From Jaltomata sinuosa (Eukaryota; Streptophyta; Magnoliopsida; Solanales; Solanaceae), in NCBI GenBank assembly GCA_003996215.1, contig QJPP01005210.1, positions 36,782 to 100,781 on the forward strand: DNA of 64,000 nucleotides. The letters are read 5' to 3'. The position numbers were made by a program, and so were the translations under genes. The notes beneath the pieces are model-generated. The model had not been told where the DNA came from. It saw only the letters and a program-made list of their open reading frames with translations, and searched no databases. Numbering within the stretch: the stretch's first letter is position 1; each line of letters begins with the position of its first letter. This document shows positions 10,968 through 23,151 of this stretch, one piece after another.

Positions 10968-13642
10968 TAGTGACTGCAATATAGTTCCTCCCTCCTTGTT
11001 CTTTACGACCTCATGGCTAGTCTTGGAGATCATAATGGTCTAGCCAGCGTGGTCCTCGCGATCGCGAAGAAGGACCCCTGACTATATATATAGTCCCCTC
11101 TTCATTTTCATCACTCCAAAACCATTATCCTCCATTATTAATAGCCCCAAGCTTCCCAAAACTCAGTGTTGCTTCATTCCAAAGTGCTAGGGTGTTATTT
11201 TTTTGTCTGTGATCATTTCCTTATCTCCAATTCGGTAAGTTTCCTTGTTAGTTTCAATAATTCTCCTCTTTGATTCCTTAAGTTATCCTCTTAGTTTATG
11301 GGTTGTTTCAGCCTTCTTTGATGGTCCATTTCCGCTCATTCTTGGAGCATGAACTCTTGGGAATATTGGGATCATCATGGTGTTATTATTTTGGCTTCGG
11401 GTTGTGGGGCCCATGGGCCCCTTGTGACCTGAATTTTGACCCGACTATACTTTTATCAATATGAGTATCATTAGTTTTATTTTAACGCATAAATTATCTT
11501 CTTGATAGTGTGATTGCTTATCGGGACTTCTCGGAGTAGTTCGGGCTTTGACATCGTCATTCTAGCAGCTTGTCATCAGAGGAAAGATAGGTTACGATCT
11601 TCTCTATATTAGACTTTGCATATATAGGCTATAACTATACTACTAGCATCATTGGATTGGGTTTACTTAGCTTGGCACCCCAGACCTTGTCCACTACCTT
11701 TCTGTCCATCTTATTTCACTCGTATCGTTGTAGTATTTGTTGTAGTTGGTAGTATTACCCTTGTTCCTGTGTGGCCTTGTATTTGACTCTGGACCATAGA
11801 AGGTGTGTTATTTGGGAATGTCTATTTGTCCCGGACATTGATATTATGACTGTAGAGCTGGTTATCTATGGTGTAGAGCGATTAGAGTCTGTGCACGACC
11901 GATAGGTTGATTATGAGCCATTGGGCTATTGTTTGCATTTGGCATACCATTATCATCCATATAAATAGATTTTCTGCATATTTTACTACTATTTTTGTTG
12001 CGGGCCTACTATAAATAGTTTTCTAAAAACTTACATGGCCCCGAGGGCCCATTTTCGGTAAAGATGGTTATGAAAGGGTTTGGAACTTATTTTTATGGAT
12101 CTTCTTGGGGTAAGAGAGACTAAAGGATGATTTATTACCATTTTTCATACTTATACTAGACTCGACTGAGCCGTAGTGCTAGACATGTTTTACTACTGAT
12201 TTGAGACGATACTAGACTCGGTCGAGCCGAGTGAAAAACTTGATTCTACAACTATTTTAGACCCAGATACACCCTGGGCACCCTTTAAGGGGGTTTTGAG
12301 ATTTATTTTACTGATCTGGACCTGGATAGACTATGGGCACTCATTTTGAGATTTTTGGTTACTAGTTTGGATCCGAATATACTCTAAGTGGTTATACTTT
12401 AGATTATGAGATTTAGTATGTGGTCGAGAACCTCCATGGACCTTGTCGATCTAGAATAGAGGCTATATGCTGAGTGTGCCGGAGGAGGGGTATGTGGTAT
12501 ATTTTAGGTATATGGGTGTTTCTTTCCGTGAATCCTACCTTCAAGGTCTATCAACGCTGGAGGAGGTACATACAGTACTACGGTTAGACCTGGTTTCACA
12601 CTATTGCATCATATCATTCATTTTTGCACAATTATACCCTTGTTTCCTATTTATTGAGTGTACGCTCCGATAGTATGGGATGTAAGAGGGTTTATTTTAA
12701 CTTTTATGTGTTCCTCGGGTGTATGGGCGCCCATTGAGACTTTACATAGATTTATTCTTATTATTATCCTATTGTATTACTGGTTCGTTCTTTAGTTACT
12801 TGTGGGTTTATTTGATCATCCTTACCTTGTGTGATTCGCTGCTAGCATGTCTATGTTCAGTTACTTTCCCTCCTTCCCTTTTTACTTGAGGTTACCGGTA
12901 TACTGCCTATTTCTTAAACTCTTTTTATATTTATTATTGTTGCAATAACCCCAGGTGAGCTCTCCTTTCCTTCACCTGTGTTTTGTGTTATATATATATA
13001 TATATATCTTCAGTGGCTAGCATAGCTTGATTGTACTCTCTGGTATTCCATTTATGCTAGTTTCCATGTACTATTCTTTTTTTTCTTCCATGACTATCTT
13101 CTTTCATTTTGCTATTTATTGCTTTTATATCGTATATGCACTCAGTCAGCCTATGATGCCTACTGGGTACTCGTTGCTTTGTAATTGGTGTTCATACTAC
13201 ACTCTGCATCTTCCTGGTACAGATCCTAGTGTGGACTATCATTGTTGACTCGTGGAGACTCGTGCGGATTGCTTTTGAATCATCTGAGATAGAGGGTGAG
13301 CTCCTAGCTGTCGGAGCTTAGCTTTTATCTCCTTTTTTGTATTATGTACTCTTTTGTTATTCAGAGATAGATGCATATATTCTTTTGGACCTTATTGTAC
13401 TATGTTTATACAGTAGCGGCTCTTATACTGTGATAGCAGTTCGTGGGATGGTTTAGTTTTCCTATATATATATATATTTTTGTTGCTCATTTCTTTATTT
13501 TATCTCTTGCTTCTGCTTATACGTTGTTCTTCTGCATTCTTGTTATATAGTAGACCATTACTAACTATTCTAGGCTACAGGGATGAATACGCTTACAGGG
13601 GGTTGTAGGTGCCATCATGATCTGAGAAATTGGATCGTGACA
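10968..13642 (+). mobile_element. Ty3/gypsy LTR, 5'-truncated (Tekay/Del-like)
   Basis: Matches the LTRs at 44956-48537 and, inverted, at 15331-18958 in its distinctive segments: GGGGCCCATGGGCCCC-type box, the U5 end with GTAGGTGCCATCATGA, and the terminal GTGACA. About 1 kb of U3 is missing because EPRV sequence is joined at 10967/10968. A TATA box (TATATATA, 11083-11092) follows a short GC-rich motif block (CCTCGCGATCGCG). A (TA)n microsatellite lies near 12990-13010. The 3' end at 13642 is the normal CA terminus, followed directly by inverted gag sequence. Confidence 0.8.
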
Positions 13643-15110
13643 GATGCCGACCTCTACCAAATTGACCGCCATCCTAACCACCTGTCTTTCCATGCTTGGC
13701 ACCACCTTTACTAGGGACACCACCTCCTCTTATCGGTGGCTACACTGCTCTTAAAGGCTGAGCGGCTGACTGAACTATACCCTGCTGGGGGCACTCTCTG
13801 GAAAAATGACCAATGATATTACACTTATAACAAGGCCCTGAAGGTCGACCCTGTCAAGATGAACTGGCTGAACGTGTATGGCCACCATGGCCTGATGCCC
13901 CAAATAATGTACCCCAGGATGACTGACTACTGTAACCGTGTTGACTACCATAACTCTGATCAAACTGAGGCCCACATAAAGTTTGAAGTGATTCCGGAAC
14001 TAGCCGGCTAGAATGACCCTGATGCTGTTGTGGCTGATATCCTCGGACCCACTGACCTGAACCTCTACCACTGGAGCAGGAACCACTGTATCTGCCCTAA
14101 TGGCATGGCCTCTTATCTCTGGCACCGTGGTTCCTGTGATGCAAATGCTCCAAGGAGGTGGCATGGTCCGCTATAGCCTGAAACAATCACGCACTAGCAA
14201 CTAGTATCTCTACAGTCTGTTAAAGTCAGTCCTTAACCCTCAAACAAATCGTCGAACCTTTTCTGGCTCTGTAGGAATGATCATAACCCCAAATAGAGTC
14301 AATCGATGAAAACGGGTCTCATACTTAGACATTGTCATAGATCCCTACGTCAATTAGGTGAACAACTCTCTACGGCGCTCACGGTCACTCTGAGGAAAGA
14401 ACTTTTCCATATAGGCCGCATAAAACTCTCTCCAAGTCAACTGAGGAGACTGAGACGGTCTCCAAGCTACCTGGGACCTCCACTAAAGCTTAGTTTGGCC
14501 CTTCGGCTGATAGGTAGTATAACCCACTCCGTAAGTATCCAATAGACTAAGATGATGAAGAATCTCCTTGCAGGTAGAAATAAAGTCATAAGCATACTGT
14601 CTGGGAGAACTGGAGAACCTCGGCAGGGATAATCTCAGAATCGGCCCAAAGCCTTCTGCTCTGACTATGTCATTATTAGGCAAGGAGCAGGAGGCTGAGC
14701 GATTGTAGGCACAGACAAAACCTTTGCATGGGGAGCCGCAGTAGAAAGTTGTGCTTCAGAACTCTGAACACCCAGGGCTACCCCCTGAGCAAATGTCTGG
14801 TCCATATAAGAAGGCTGACCCCCAACCATACTCAACAACTGAAGAAGCACACTCCAGATATCTGGTGTAATAGGTGGGGTGGTGTTGATACTTATGCTGC
14901 TACTAGCCCTGGTGGGAACTGGGCGGCCCCATGGTCTATGGGTTTTTGGTTCGGAACTGGCATAGGCTCATACTCGGCCTCAAGAGCTCTAACAGGTGCC
15001 GCTGCTCAGGCACGTCCTCGACCTCTACCTCTACAGCCACCCCGGACCTTAGCTGAAGTCAGGTGTGCTGGTGCCTAAGACTCGCTCTCATCCGCTGCTG
15101 AAGATCTCAT
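13643..15110 (-). pseudogene. gag of minus-strand Tekay-like element
   Basis: Starts at ATG 15110 (MRSS, the same start context as the gag at 39955), followed by an Arg/Gly-rich tract, a retrotransposon gag core broken by stops and frame changes, a Gln/Gly-rich linker and an intact CCHC zinc knuckle (CYKCNIIGHFSREC, 13791-13832). Gag forms the virus-like particle and binds element RNA. The 3' end is cut at 13643 by the LTR of another element, so protease and pol are absent. It reads away from its own 5' LTR (15331-18958) and primer-binding site. Confidence 0.8.
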
Positions 15111-15314
15111 ACGATCCATCTGCAAAAGAGTGAAAGGAACCAAGATATTCCAAGAAACCATCTAGGATAAGACACACGATATAGAAGCAAGAAAAGAGTC
15201 ATGTTTCCTAATATGCCATTGTAGCCTCTAGAAGATTGGGTACAAACATCTCTTCCCCGATCCACAAGACTCTACTAGATATTGGCCTCTATAACGATGA
15301 CACTGGTGAACCTA

Positions 15315-15328
15315 GGCTCTGAAACCAA
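15315..15328 (-). other. primer-binding site (tRNA-iMet type)
   Basis: Minus strand reads TTGGTTTCAGAGCC, two bases after the LTR terminus. The consensus plant initiator-tRNA-Met site is TGGTATCAGAGCC, so this is one or two changes from it. It fixes the orientation of the element as minus. Confidence 0.85.
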
Positions 15329-15330
15329 GT

Positions 15331-18300
15331 TGTCACAACACAATTTCTCATGTCATGATTGCACCTACAACCCCCATGTAGGCTTACTAATCCCCATAGT
15401 CCCGAATGGTTAGTAATGGCCTTCTAGCTAAGTAAGCACGCAGAAGAAGCATAATAAGCAGAAGTAAGATAAAGGAAATGAAATGGAAGGAAGAAATCAA
15501 GATATATATATAGAGAGAGAAACTACACAGTCCCACGACCAGGTATCAAGAGTGCAGGAGCCACTAATAAAAAACAGAGTACAAGAGAATCAAAAGTAAA
15601 ATATACAAGTGCCTATGAATATACAAAAGATCCAACTGCCAAAAAAAGAGATATAGCTAAGCCCCGATAGCCAGAAGCTCACCCTATGTCTTAGATGTCA
15701 AGATCTGTACAAGTCCGCGCATCAACAGAGATGGCCCACACTAGGATCTGCACTAGGAAGATGCATAAGTGTAGTATGAGCATCAATTGCAAAGCAATGG
15801 GTACCCATTAGGCATCATAGGCCGACTAAGCATATATAAAATATAAAAGCAGTTAGTAGCAGATAACAAAGAAAAGGTCACAGAAGAAAACAAAAAAAAG
15901 TACGTGAAATCTAGCAACAGCAAGAAGGCATAAAAGAATGCAAGTAAGATATGCTAGCCACAGAAAATATATCACAGAACACCAGTGGAAAGAGTAGAGA
16001 ATGCACCTGGATCCTTGTAACGACAATGTATACAGAAATTTTAATGAACAGGGCGATTCACTCTTTATGAAGTGGAATGCACTCATTATATCATAAATAT
16101 AAAATTCAGTATAGTGCCCAGGTAGACATGCAGACCGAGTACGTTTCAGGGAGGTCTACCGCTAACCTCAAAGGACAGAAAGGAAAGAAAGGCAACTAAA
16201 ACATAAGCATGCTAATAATACAACTCACAAGGTAATGATGGTCATGAGTAAGCCAGTAGGTAACAATAACAGGAGTAAGTAAACTAATCTGCCTACAATC
16301 CTAACGAGCACCCATACACTCGAGGAATACATACAAGTGAAAACAAACCCTCCTGCATCCCACACTACCAGAGCGTACACTCAGAAAATAGCAAACAAGG
16401 ATGGAACCGTGCAAATAATGAATTATGTGATATGCCATACAAGTGGTATCGTATGCACCTCCTCTGTCTCTTATAGGCCCAGTAGGTAGGACCTATGGAA
16501 GGTTTCCCCCGTATACCTTTACTCCCTCGTATACCCCTCCTCTGGCACTCTCGCCCCGTATCCCCTAGTCCAGATTAGCAAAGGTCCATGGAGGTCTCTG
16601 ACACCATATACAAACTCTCAGTATCTCAATATACGTTCCTAGAGTCTATCCGGGTCTAAAATAAGTAATAAAACCATGTATAGCACTCCAACTCAGCCGA
16701 GTCTAGTGTCATCTCAAAATCAGTTATAAAATCATGTCTAGAACACCGGCCAGTAGAGCCCAGTATTAGATCAAAATCAGTAGTAAAAATCATTTCTAGC
16801 ACTCCATCCCAATCGAGTCTAGTATCAGCTCAAAATCAGTAGTAAAAATCATGTCTAGCACTCCGGCCTAGCAGAGTCTAGAATCAGTGTGAAAATCATC
16901 GTTAAATCTCTTTTAACTCAAGAAAATCCATAAAACCAGTTTTAAAACCATTTATAACTGAAAATGGTCCCTCGGGGCCATGCATGGAAAACTTGTGATA
17001 GTCAGGCCCGCAGCCATGTAGTAGTAAACCAATGTAGAAAAATCTCTTTTCATGATAACAATGATATGATCAAATGCAACCAACAGTTAACAATTAACCC
17101 ATCGGCCCTGCACAAGGTGAATCCGGTCTATAACATAAATAATCAGGTCATAATCGCAAATCCATATTGGGGACTCATGGACACTTCCCAAATTTCCTAC
17201 CATCTATGGTCCAAAGGCAAATACAAAGGTCACACTGGGTCGCTAGGGCAATACTACAAAACTAGCTCAAACACTAAAGAAAATGAAGTATAGTAGAGAA
17301 AAAGGAATCGGACAAGGTCTGGGGGTACCAACCTAGTAAACCCAACTCAAAGATGCTAAATAGTACATTATATTTTTTATAAGCAAAGTTTAAGATAGGT
17401 AAGTAGTAAAAAACTTGACGTCCGATGATAAGCAGCTAGAAAGATGTCGCTCGAGCCCAAACTTCTCTGAGAAGCCCCGAGACACAATCAAACATTCAAA
17501 AACATAGCCTACTCAACAATACAAAGCTAACGATATGCATAGTTCTAATAATTTAGCTAGGCTGAAATCTGAGTCAAATGCAGGTATGTGGGCCCCACAA
17601 CCCAAACTAGAAAACAAAAATTACCACGAGGTTCTCAACTGCCGGGATCACATGCTCAGAAATTGGGCATAATCCGGGTAAGAAAAGGGCCTAAAACAGC
17701 CTGACAAAGAAAAGGAATTTAAAAAGGGAAAAGGGCCTAAAACAGCCTGACAAAGAAAAGGAATTTAAAAAGGGAAAACTTACATAATCAAGAATAATGA
17801 CAGAGAATTATGCACCATGGAAAGAGGGAACAAGGTCAACAAGATAAAACACCCTTCTCAATAGATGAATACTCCCAAACATGTAACTAAAACACAAGAA
17901 GCAACCCAAAATTAAGTTCAAAATCAACCATGGAAGGTTAGCCATGGCTATGGAGAAATTGGAGAAGAGGGACTTACCAAATCAAAGAAGTAAATGATAA
18001 AGTCCACCAACCAATGAGTTCCCATGGCTAGGATATGATTTTGTACAAGTTTTGGTGAGAGAAATGGGTTTAGAGTGAGAGAGGAAATGGGAAATGAGGC
18101 TGAAAATTCGAGGGAACCAACTTTTATATTACAAGTCATAGAGCAGCGCGATCGCGGTCGCCAGGTGTGATCGTTCTAAAGGAGGCAACAGGAGAACTGG
18201 AGCGATCGTGCTAAATGAGCAACACGAGCACTGGCATGATCGCGGTGCCTTGGAGAGATTGCGTTGAAGAAGAAAAGTGTCAAGGGAGCGATCGTGCAAA

Positions 18301-18958
18301 GCACTGCTCTGCTATAAAAAAATTAGCAATTAGAAAACTCCCACGAGGGGTTCCAGGCACAATCAAAATCAGATACACACAAATCAAACATGTAACTAGA
18401 GTGGAAACAAAACAAAATCGACAAAACTTTCATACGAGGTTGTCTCGATTAAATGATGACCCAAGTCAACACTTGCAAATTTTAATTGAACACCCAAAAT
18501 GAGCCTGGTTCACCCGAGATCCAAACCAACTACCTACCTAACCCTAACTCAACATTCTAGAGCTGATGGAATCGTCTGATTTTAGATCGATGCTCCGATC
18601 ATAAAAAGTCAACCAAAGTCAAATTTCCAACTCCAACAAGGCAAAAAGCTCAGAAAGTGAGATAAAACCATACCAAAATCCCTCATTCCCTGATCAAGGG
18701 TCCAATCAGACAAAAATCCATGCTCGGAAGCTAACAGAAATGTTAAAATTTGATTCTGAGCATGCTTGCTAAGAATTTTGACTGAAGTCAATGATTTCCT
18801 AAGTTAAAGCTTTGAAGCAGAGAAATAGTTATAAAGACCTAACAAATGGCCCGGACACCGAACCACCGGTCCTAGCATGTCTTAAATGACTTGGGGCTGC
18901 TATAGGCAAGCTCTACTAGTGCAAAAAAGGAAAAAGTGCAACCAAAAGGGTCATTACA
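15331..18958 (-). mobile_element. complete 5' LTR (3,628 bp), Tekay/Del-like Ty3/gypsy
   Basis: On the minus strand it begins TGTAATGACCC and ends GTTGTGACA, followed by a primer-binding site, so both termini are visible. The promoter region lies near 18120-18140 (AATATAAAAG on the minus strand) immediately downstream of a block of GCGATCGC-like motifs (18140-18305). There is a short tandem duplication of about 55 bp at 17685-17780. No open frame of note is present. Confidence 0.85.
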
Positions 18959-20545
18959 CACGTCATGCCATTCGTTACACCTTCTCAAAAAGCCTCAAAA
19001 ATTCTTATTATCCTTCTTACTTTAATTATATGCATATCCTAGCCACCACACATCTAATTCCTCTTACGATAAGTTTGGCAACAACAACACAATTGCTAAC
19101 ACTTGGCATTGACAAGACCACATACACCCATTATCACCACTTGCCCGTTAAAAATTATTTATTCATTGATATCAAGTCTATCATTATGATTTATAAATTC
19201 TCAACCACAGCCTATGTCAAACCAGCAACAAAGCACGTTAGTTCATATAACTTAGTTTTCAGAATGAGAAATCAATTAAGGACTCAACCAGCCAATTAAG
19301 CCCTATTTGCATTCTTCAAGGTAATACAACTCCATAGAAATTATTAACTCAGTGATCAAGTAATCACCACATCTTTGTATGTAAATCAGAAATATAGACA
19401 TAGCAATATTCCATGGTTAAGGGCATATAAATCACCCAAATAAAGACACATTAAGTCATATGAATATTGCAAATATAAAATGGTGCCACAACATAACATG
19501 GATTTGTGTCCATACCATCTCTCAGACATATAGTCTCTGTATCTCATAAGTCTCAATGTAGTCATATCACTCACTCAAAACACTCATCTATAAACACATG
19601 CTAAGGGACTTATTTCTGCCTAACTAATCATGACCAATGGGGGAAACCCTAGGGACCATGTATCATACTGACATGGTACCCGCTCAACCATATAACCACA
19701 TATTCGTAAGCTCACATTAGACTCGAGCCACTCAATAGTAGAATCGTATGTATATTATTGCTTTTTCTATATATCTCAGTATGTCCTCATCTAAATTGTC
19801 TCTCAGAATAATGTCAGAAGTGCACAATCATTAACAGGTACACTTCATATTCATAATTCATTTAAGACAAGATTCAAACAATTATACAGCTTTTTCATAC
19901 AAGCATTATCAATCCAAACAAGTAATCACCTTAACAATTATGTTCGAAAATCAACCAATATGTTATCAATCCAAACACATATTAGAGACTATATTAAGTA
20001 TAAATCCACGTAAACACATCACAAGTTTATCTTGATGAATCAAAGACATTTCCTTATCAAGGGTTATTACTCCCGTTTCTATTCTTGAAAACCCATTATT
20101 GACTTGATTATTATAATCCTGAATACCACACCATTAGTCATATTACTAAAATCATTGTCAATATTCATACATAATGCCACCTATAGTTGCTCACCTTATT
20201 CTTACTAATTATACATCATCATTCTAGTCATATCCTTCTCCCGTAAGTTTAACTTTCTATAAAAATACCACCAACACATAATCCCTACGAAGTAATCACA
20301 CAAGCAATAGTATATACACAATAAATTTATCATTCTTGCCCATCTCCCCAACCCTTAAGATTAATTATTTAGGTTTGTTACTCACCATCTATTTCCCATG
20401 TTTGCATTAGTCTTAGTTACATTAAGTCATACCATGTCAATCATATTCAAATAATTATATACATAACCCTTAGTCATGTAGGCCTTTCATGTTTATTACA
20501 AGCAATATCAACCCAAACTCCATGCTCAGAGGATTAATCATATTG
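18959..20545. other. AT-rich unassigned DNA, no gene
   Basis: About 1.6 kb of AT-rich sequence with no open frame longer than a shadow ORF, no TIR or LTR termini I could match and no similarity to the other elements here. It may be the remains of an older LTR or unique flanking DNA. Confidence 0.4.
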
Positions 20546-20827
20546 TCTCCATGTATATATGAATTTTGGACCTTTGTACTCCTGATGTAGTTCGACTCTT
20601 ATACGCTTTGATACCTGATTTTTGGTTTGGCTTAGTTTTCACATTTTATATGTATTACTCTTATTATCTATTTTCTTCTCCTTATGCCCTTGCTTCCTCC
20701 TATTTACCGAATCTTTCGCTTAAACTGTTAGAAGGTAGCCCATTACTAACCATTCTGGGCTACGGGGATTAGTTTGCCTACTTGGTGGTTGTAGGTGCCA
20801 TCATGACCAAGAAATCGGGTCGTGATA
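20546..20827 (+). mobile_element. 3' end of an LTR (plus orientation, 282 bp)
   Basis: Matches the inverted start of the LTR at 57415 onwards (TTTCGCTTAAACTGTTAGAAGG, the GGGCTAC box, GTAGGTGCCATCATGACC) and ends with GTCGTGATA in place of the usual GTGACA. It is a fragment; the rest of the LTR is absent to the left. Confidence 0.75.
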
Positions 20828-22078
20828 GATGGGCCCATGGGTTCCGCAACCTGAAGTCGAAAATGAAGAAGCGCACGATGATCACCAGACTTCAAGGTAT
20901 GCATGCTCAAATATTTGAGAGAATTTAGCCAAGGAATAGTCTCAAACCAGCCAGCCAACTATGAGAATCAATGAAGAATCAAATGAGAGAATTTAATGGA
21001 ATAAAGCTTATAAAAACTTACCAATAACGATGGAGGAACTATCAAGGCCAAGAAATTTTCACCCTAACACCAAGAATCGAATCAGAACAGAGTTGGGATG
21101 AGTTTTGAACTTACAACAATTGATAATTCATATTTTTGGGTGAAGAAGACAAAGTTAAGACTTTAAATACTGCCCAGGGGTCCTTCATCGCAATTGTGAA
21201 AGGACTCCTCGCAGTCGCGAGGACCACGCTGGCTAGACCATCGCGATCGCGAGGACTAGCCACACGATCACGTTAAATAAAGGGGAAGAAGCTTCATCAC
21301 GATCAGGACAAGTGATCACGCGATCACGAAGAACAAGGGACCAGATGCTTCATCGTGGTCGCAAAGGAGAAGCTCATGATCGCGATTAAGGCCTAAGGCC
21401 TGCACCTGCAACAGTAAAAATCTGCAACTTTTCCAAAACTCTACGGGGCATTCCAGGCACTATCGGAAACCGATATTCAAAAACCTATAATGCTAAAATA
21501 GTGGAAACGATATTTTGGACTCAACAAAATCAACAAAAATTCCATACGAGGTTATTTCGGAGAAATATTGACCCAAGTCGACACTAAGCAACAAGAAACC
21601 AAACACTCGAAATGAGTCTGCCCACCCAGGACCCAAACTAACCATCTACCTAACCCAAACTCAACATTCTGGATCTGATGGAATCATTGGATTTCAAATC
21701 TGACCCTTCGATCATCGAAAGCTTACCAAAGTTATACTTTAAACTTTAAATGGCCTAAAAATAGAGAAAGCAACACAAAACCCATACCGGAAGTTCTCAT
21801 GGCTCAAGTAAAGGTCCAACTAGACCAAACTCAATGCTCCGGAGCTAATGTAACTGTCAAAATTCAATTATGAGCCTATTAGATAAGAATGTAGACTAAA
21901 GTCAATGATATTCTATATTACGGCTCTAAGATAGAAAAATGGCCAAAACCACCAAACGAACGACCAGGGCACCAAACTACCGATCCCAGCAAGTCATAAA
22001 TGACTTAGGGACGCTATAGGAAAGCTCTAACAATACAATGAATGCATAAACACGAAGATGACCGGAAGGGTCATCACA
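20828..22078 (-). mobile_element. U3 half of a Tekay-like LTR (minus orientation)
   Basis: Read on the minus strand it starts TGTGATGACCC at 22078 and follows the LTR at 57415-61137 through U3 to the GGGCCCAT box, where it is cut by the plus-oriented LTR end. Its promoter segment (TATTTAAAG at about 21160) has a 220-bp block of GCGATCGCG-like motifs upstream (21180-21400) that the 57415-61137 LTR largely lacks. Confidence 0.75.
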
Positions 22079-23140
22079 TTTTTTAAAAAAAAACTATGAA
22101 GGAAAACTTTTAAAAAAATTAAAGTTATAATTTTAAAAAACTCTAATAAGTAATTTAAAAAATAGTCTATCTTTAAATGATTTTAAAAAAAATTGTTTAG
22201 TCCTGTTAACGGTACCATTCCATTTATAAGAGGGACGAAATAGAATCAACCAAATTACCGGTGGTACCGATACTGATTAGTCATGTTCTAGCAAAGGTTA
22301 CCAGTTGACGGGTTACCAAACCGTCCTGTTACCAATCCCACTACCACCCTTATGTTTTAGCCGGTCACATAAAAAATCGAGATTGTTTGGTAGGGTATAT
22401 AAGAATAATGTTAAATATCTTGTATTCATAATATTTGTATTAATTATGTTGATATTATTTTTTATGCAGTATTTAATTTGGTGTATTAAAAATAATATGC
22501 ATTGCATAATTATTTTTAAAATTATTTATTTACAAAATATCCTCCACTAATATGGTAAAAATGATGTGAAAAAGGTTTTGAGGAGCAATTGTATCCTTAA
22601 TCATGTTGATGCATGCATTAAAACCTCTTGCATTGTTAATATAATAATTTTTTTGGATCATTTGATATGGTGTATAAAAATAGTGTTGAATATGGTATAT
22701 CACTAATGTTAACATTAGTAATGTTGGTATTAGTTATATCTGCAATAGAATGCTGAAATTATTTCTTATCCAGTGTTTGGTTTGGTTTGGTATTATAACA
22801 TGCATTGCATATTTTAAAAAAAAATTGTTTACTAAAATACCCACCACAAATATGGTGAAAAGGATTTGAAAAAGGTTTAGAGGGGCAATTGTATCTTTAA
22901 TCATGTTAATGCATGCATTCAAACCCCTTGTATTGTTAATACCATGATTTTTCATGTATTACTTATACATAGCATAATACCATATATATTATAAAGCATT
23001 AGTTATACATATGTTGAAAAAGTATATCAAGCAAGGCACTAGTAATATACAAAGCTAATGCATGCAGTATTTTTTCTAATGCACTCAACCAAACGACCCC
23101 TTCATGTATTAATTATGCATAGGAATACCAAATATAGTAT
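22079..23140. repeat. cluster of AT-rich MITE-like units
   Basis: Two tandem, diverged units with a period of about 300 bp (TGCATTGCATA at 22498 and 22800, ATGCATGCATT at about 22608 and 22909), then a partial third unit from about 22965 with CCAAACGACCCC at 23090-23101 and the start of a fourth that is split by the solo LTR and resumes at 27477. Poly(A)/(T) runs, small size and lack of coding capacity fit non-autonomous DNA transposons inserted repeatedly or amplified in tandem. I could not define clean TIRs. Confidence 0.55.
23136..23140. repeat. left target-site duplication AGTAT
   Basis: AGTAT immediately left of the TG terminus of the solo LTR. The identical pentamer is at 27477-27481 on the right. 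Confidence 0.9.
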
Positions 23141-23151
23141 TGTAATGATCA

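Noticed and set aside
16964..17293. 109-codon ORF (and the similar 59343-59681 ORF) as a conserved small gene
   Set aside because: Both lie at the equivalent place in related LTRs and begin at the GGCCCTCGGGGCCATGCA box; similarity comes from LTR homology, and the other LTR copies do not keep the frame.
18886..19299. 137-codon ORF at the edge of the LTR
   Set aside because: Crosses the LTR terminus at 18958 into AT-rich DNA; composition is Thr/His/Tyr-rich with no recognisable domain.
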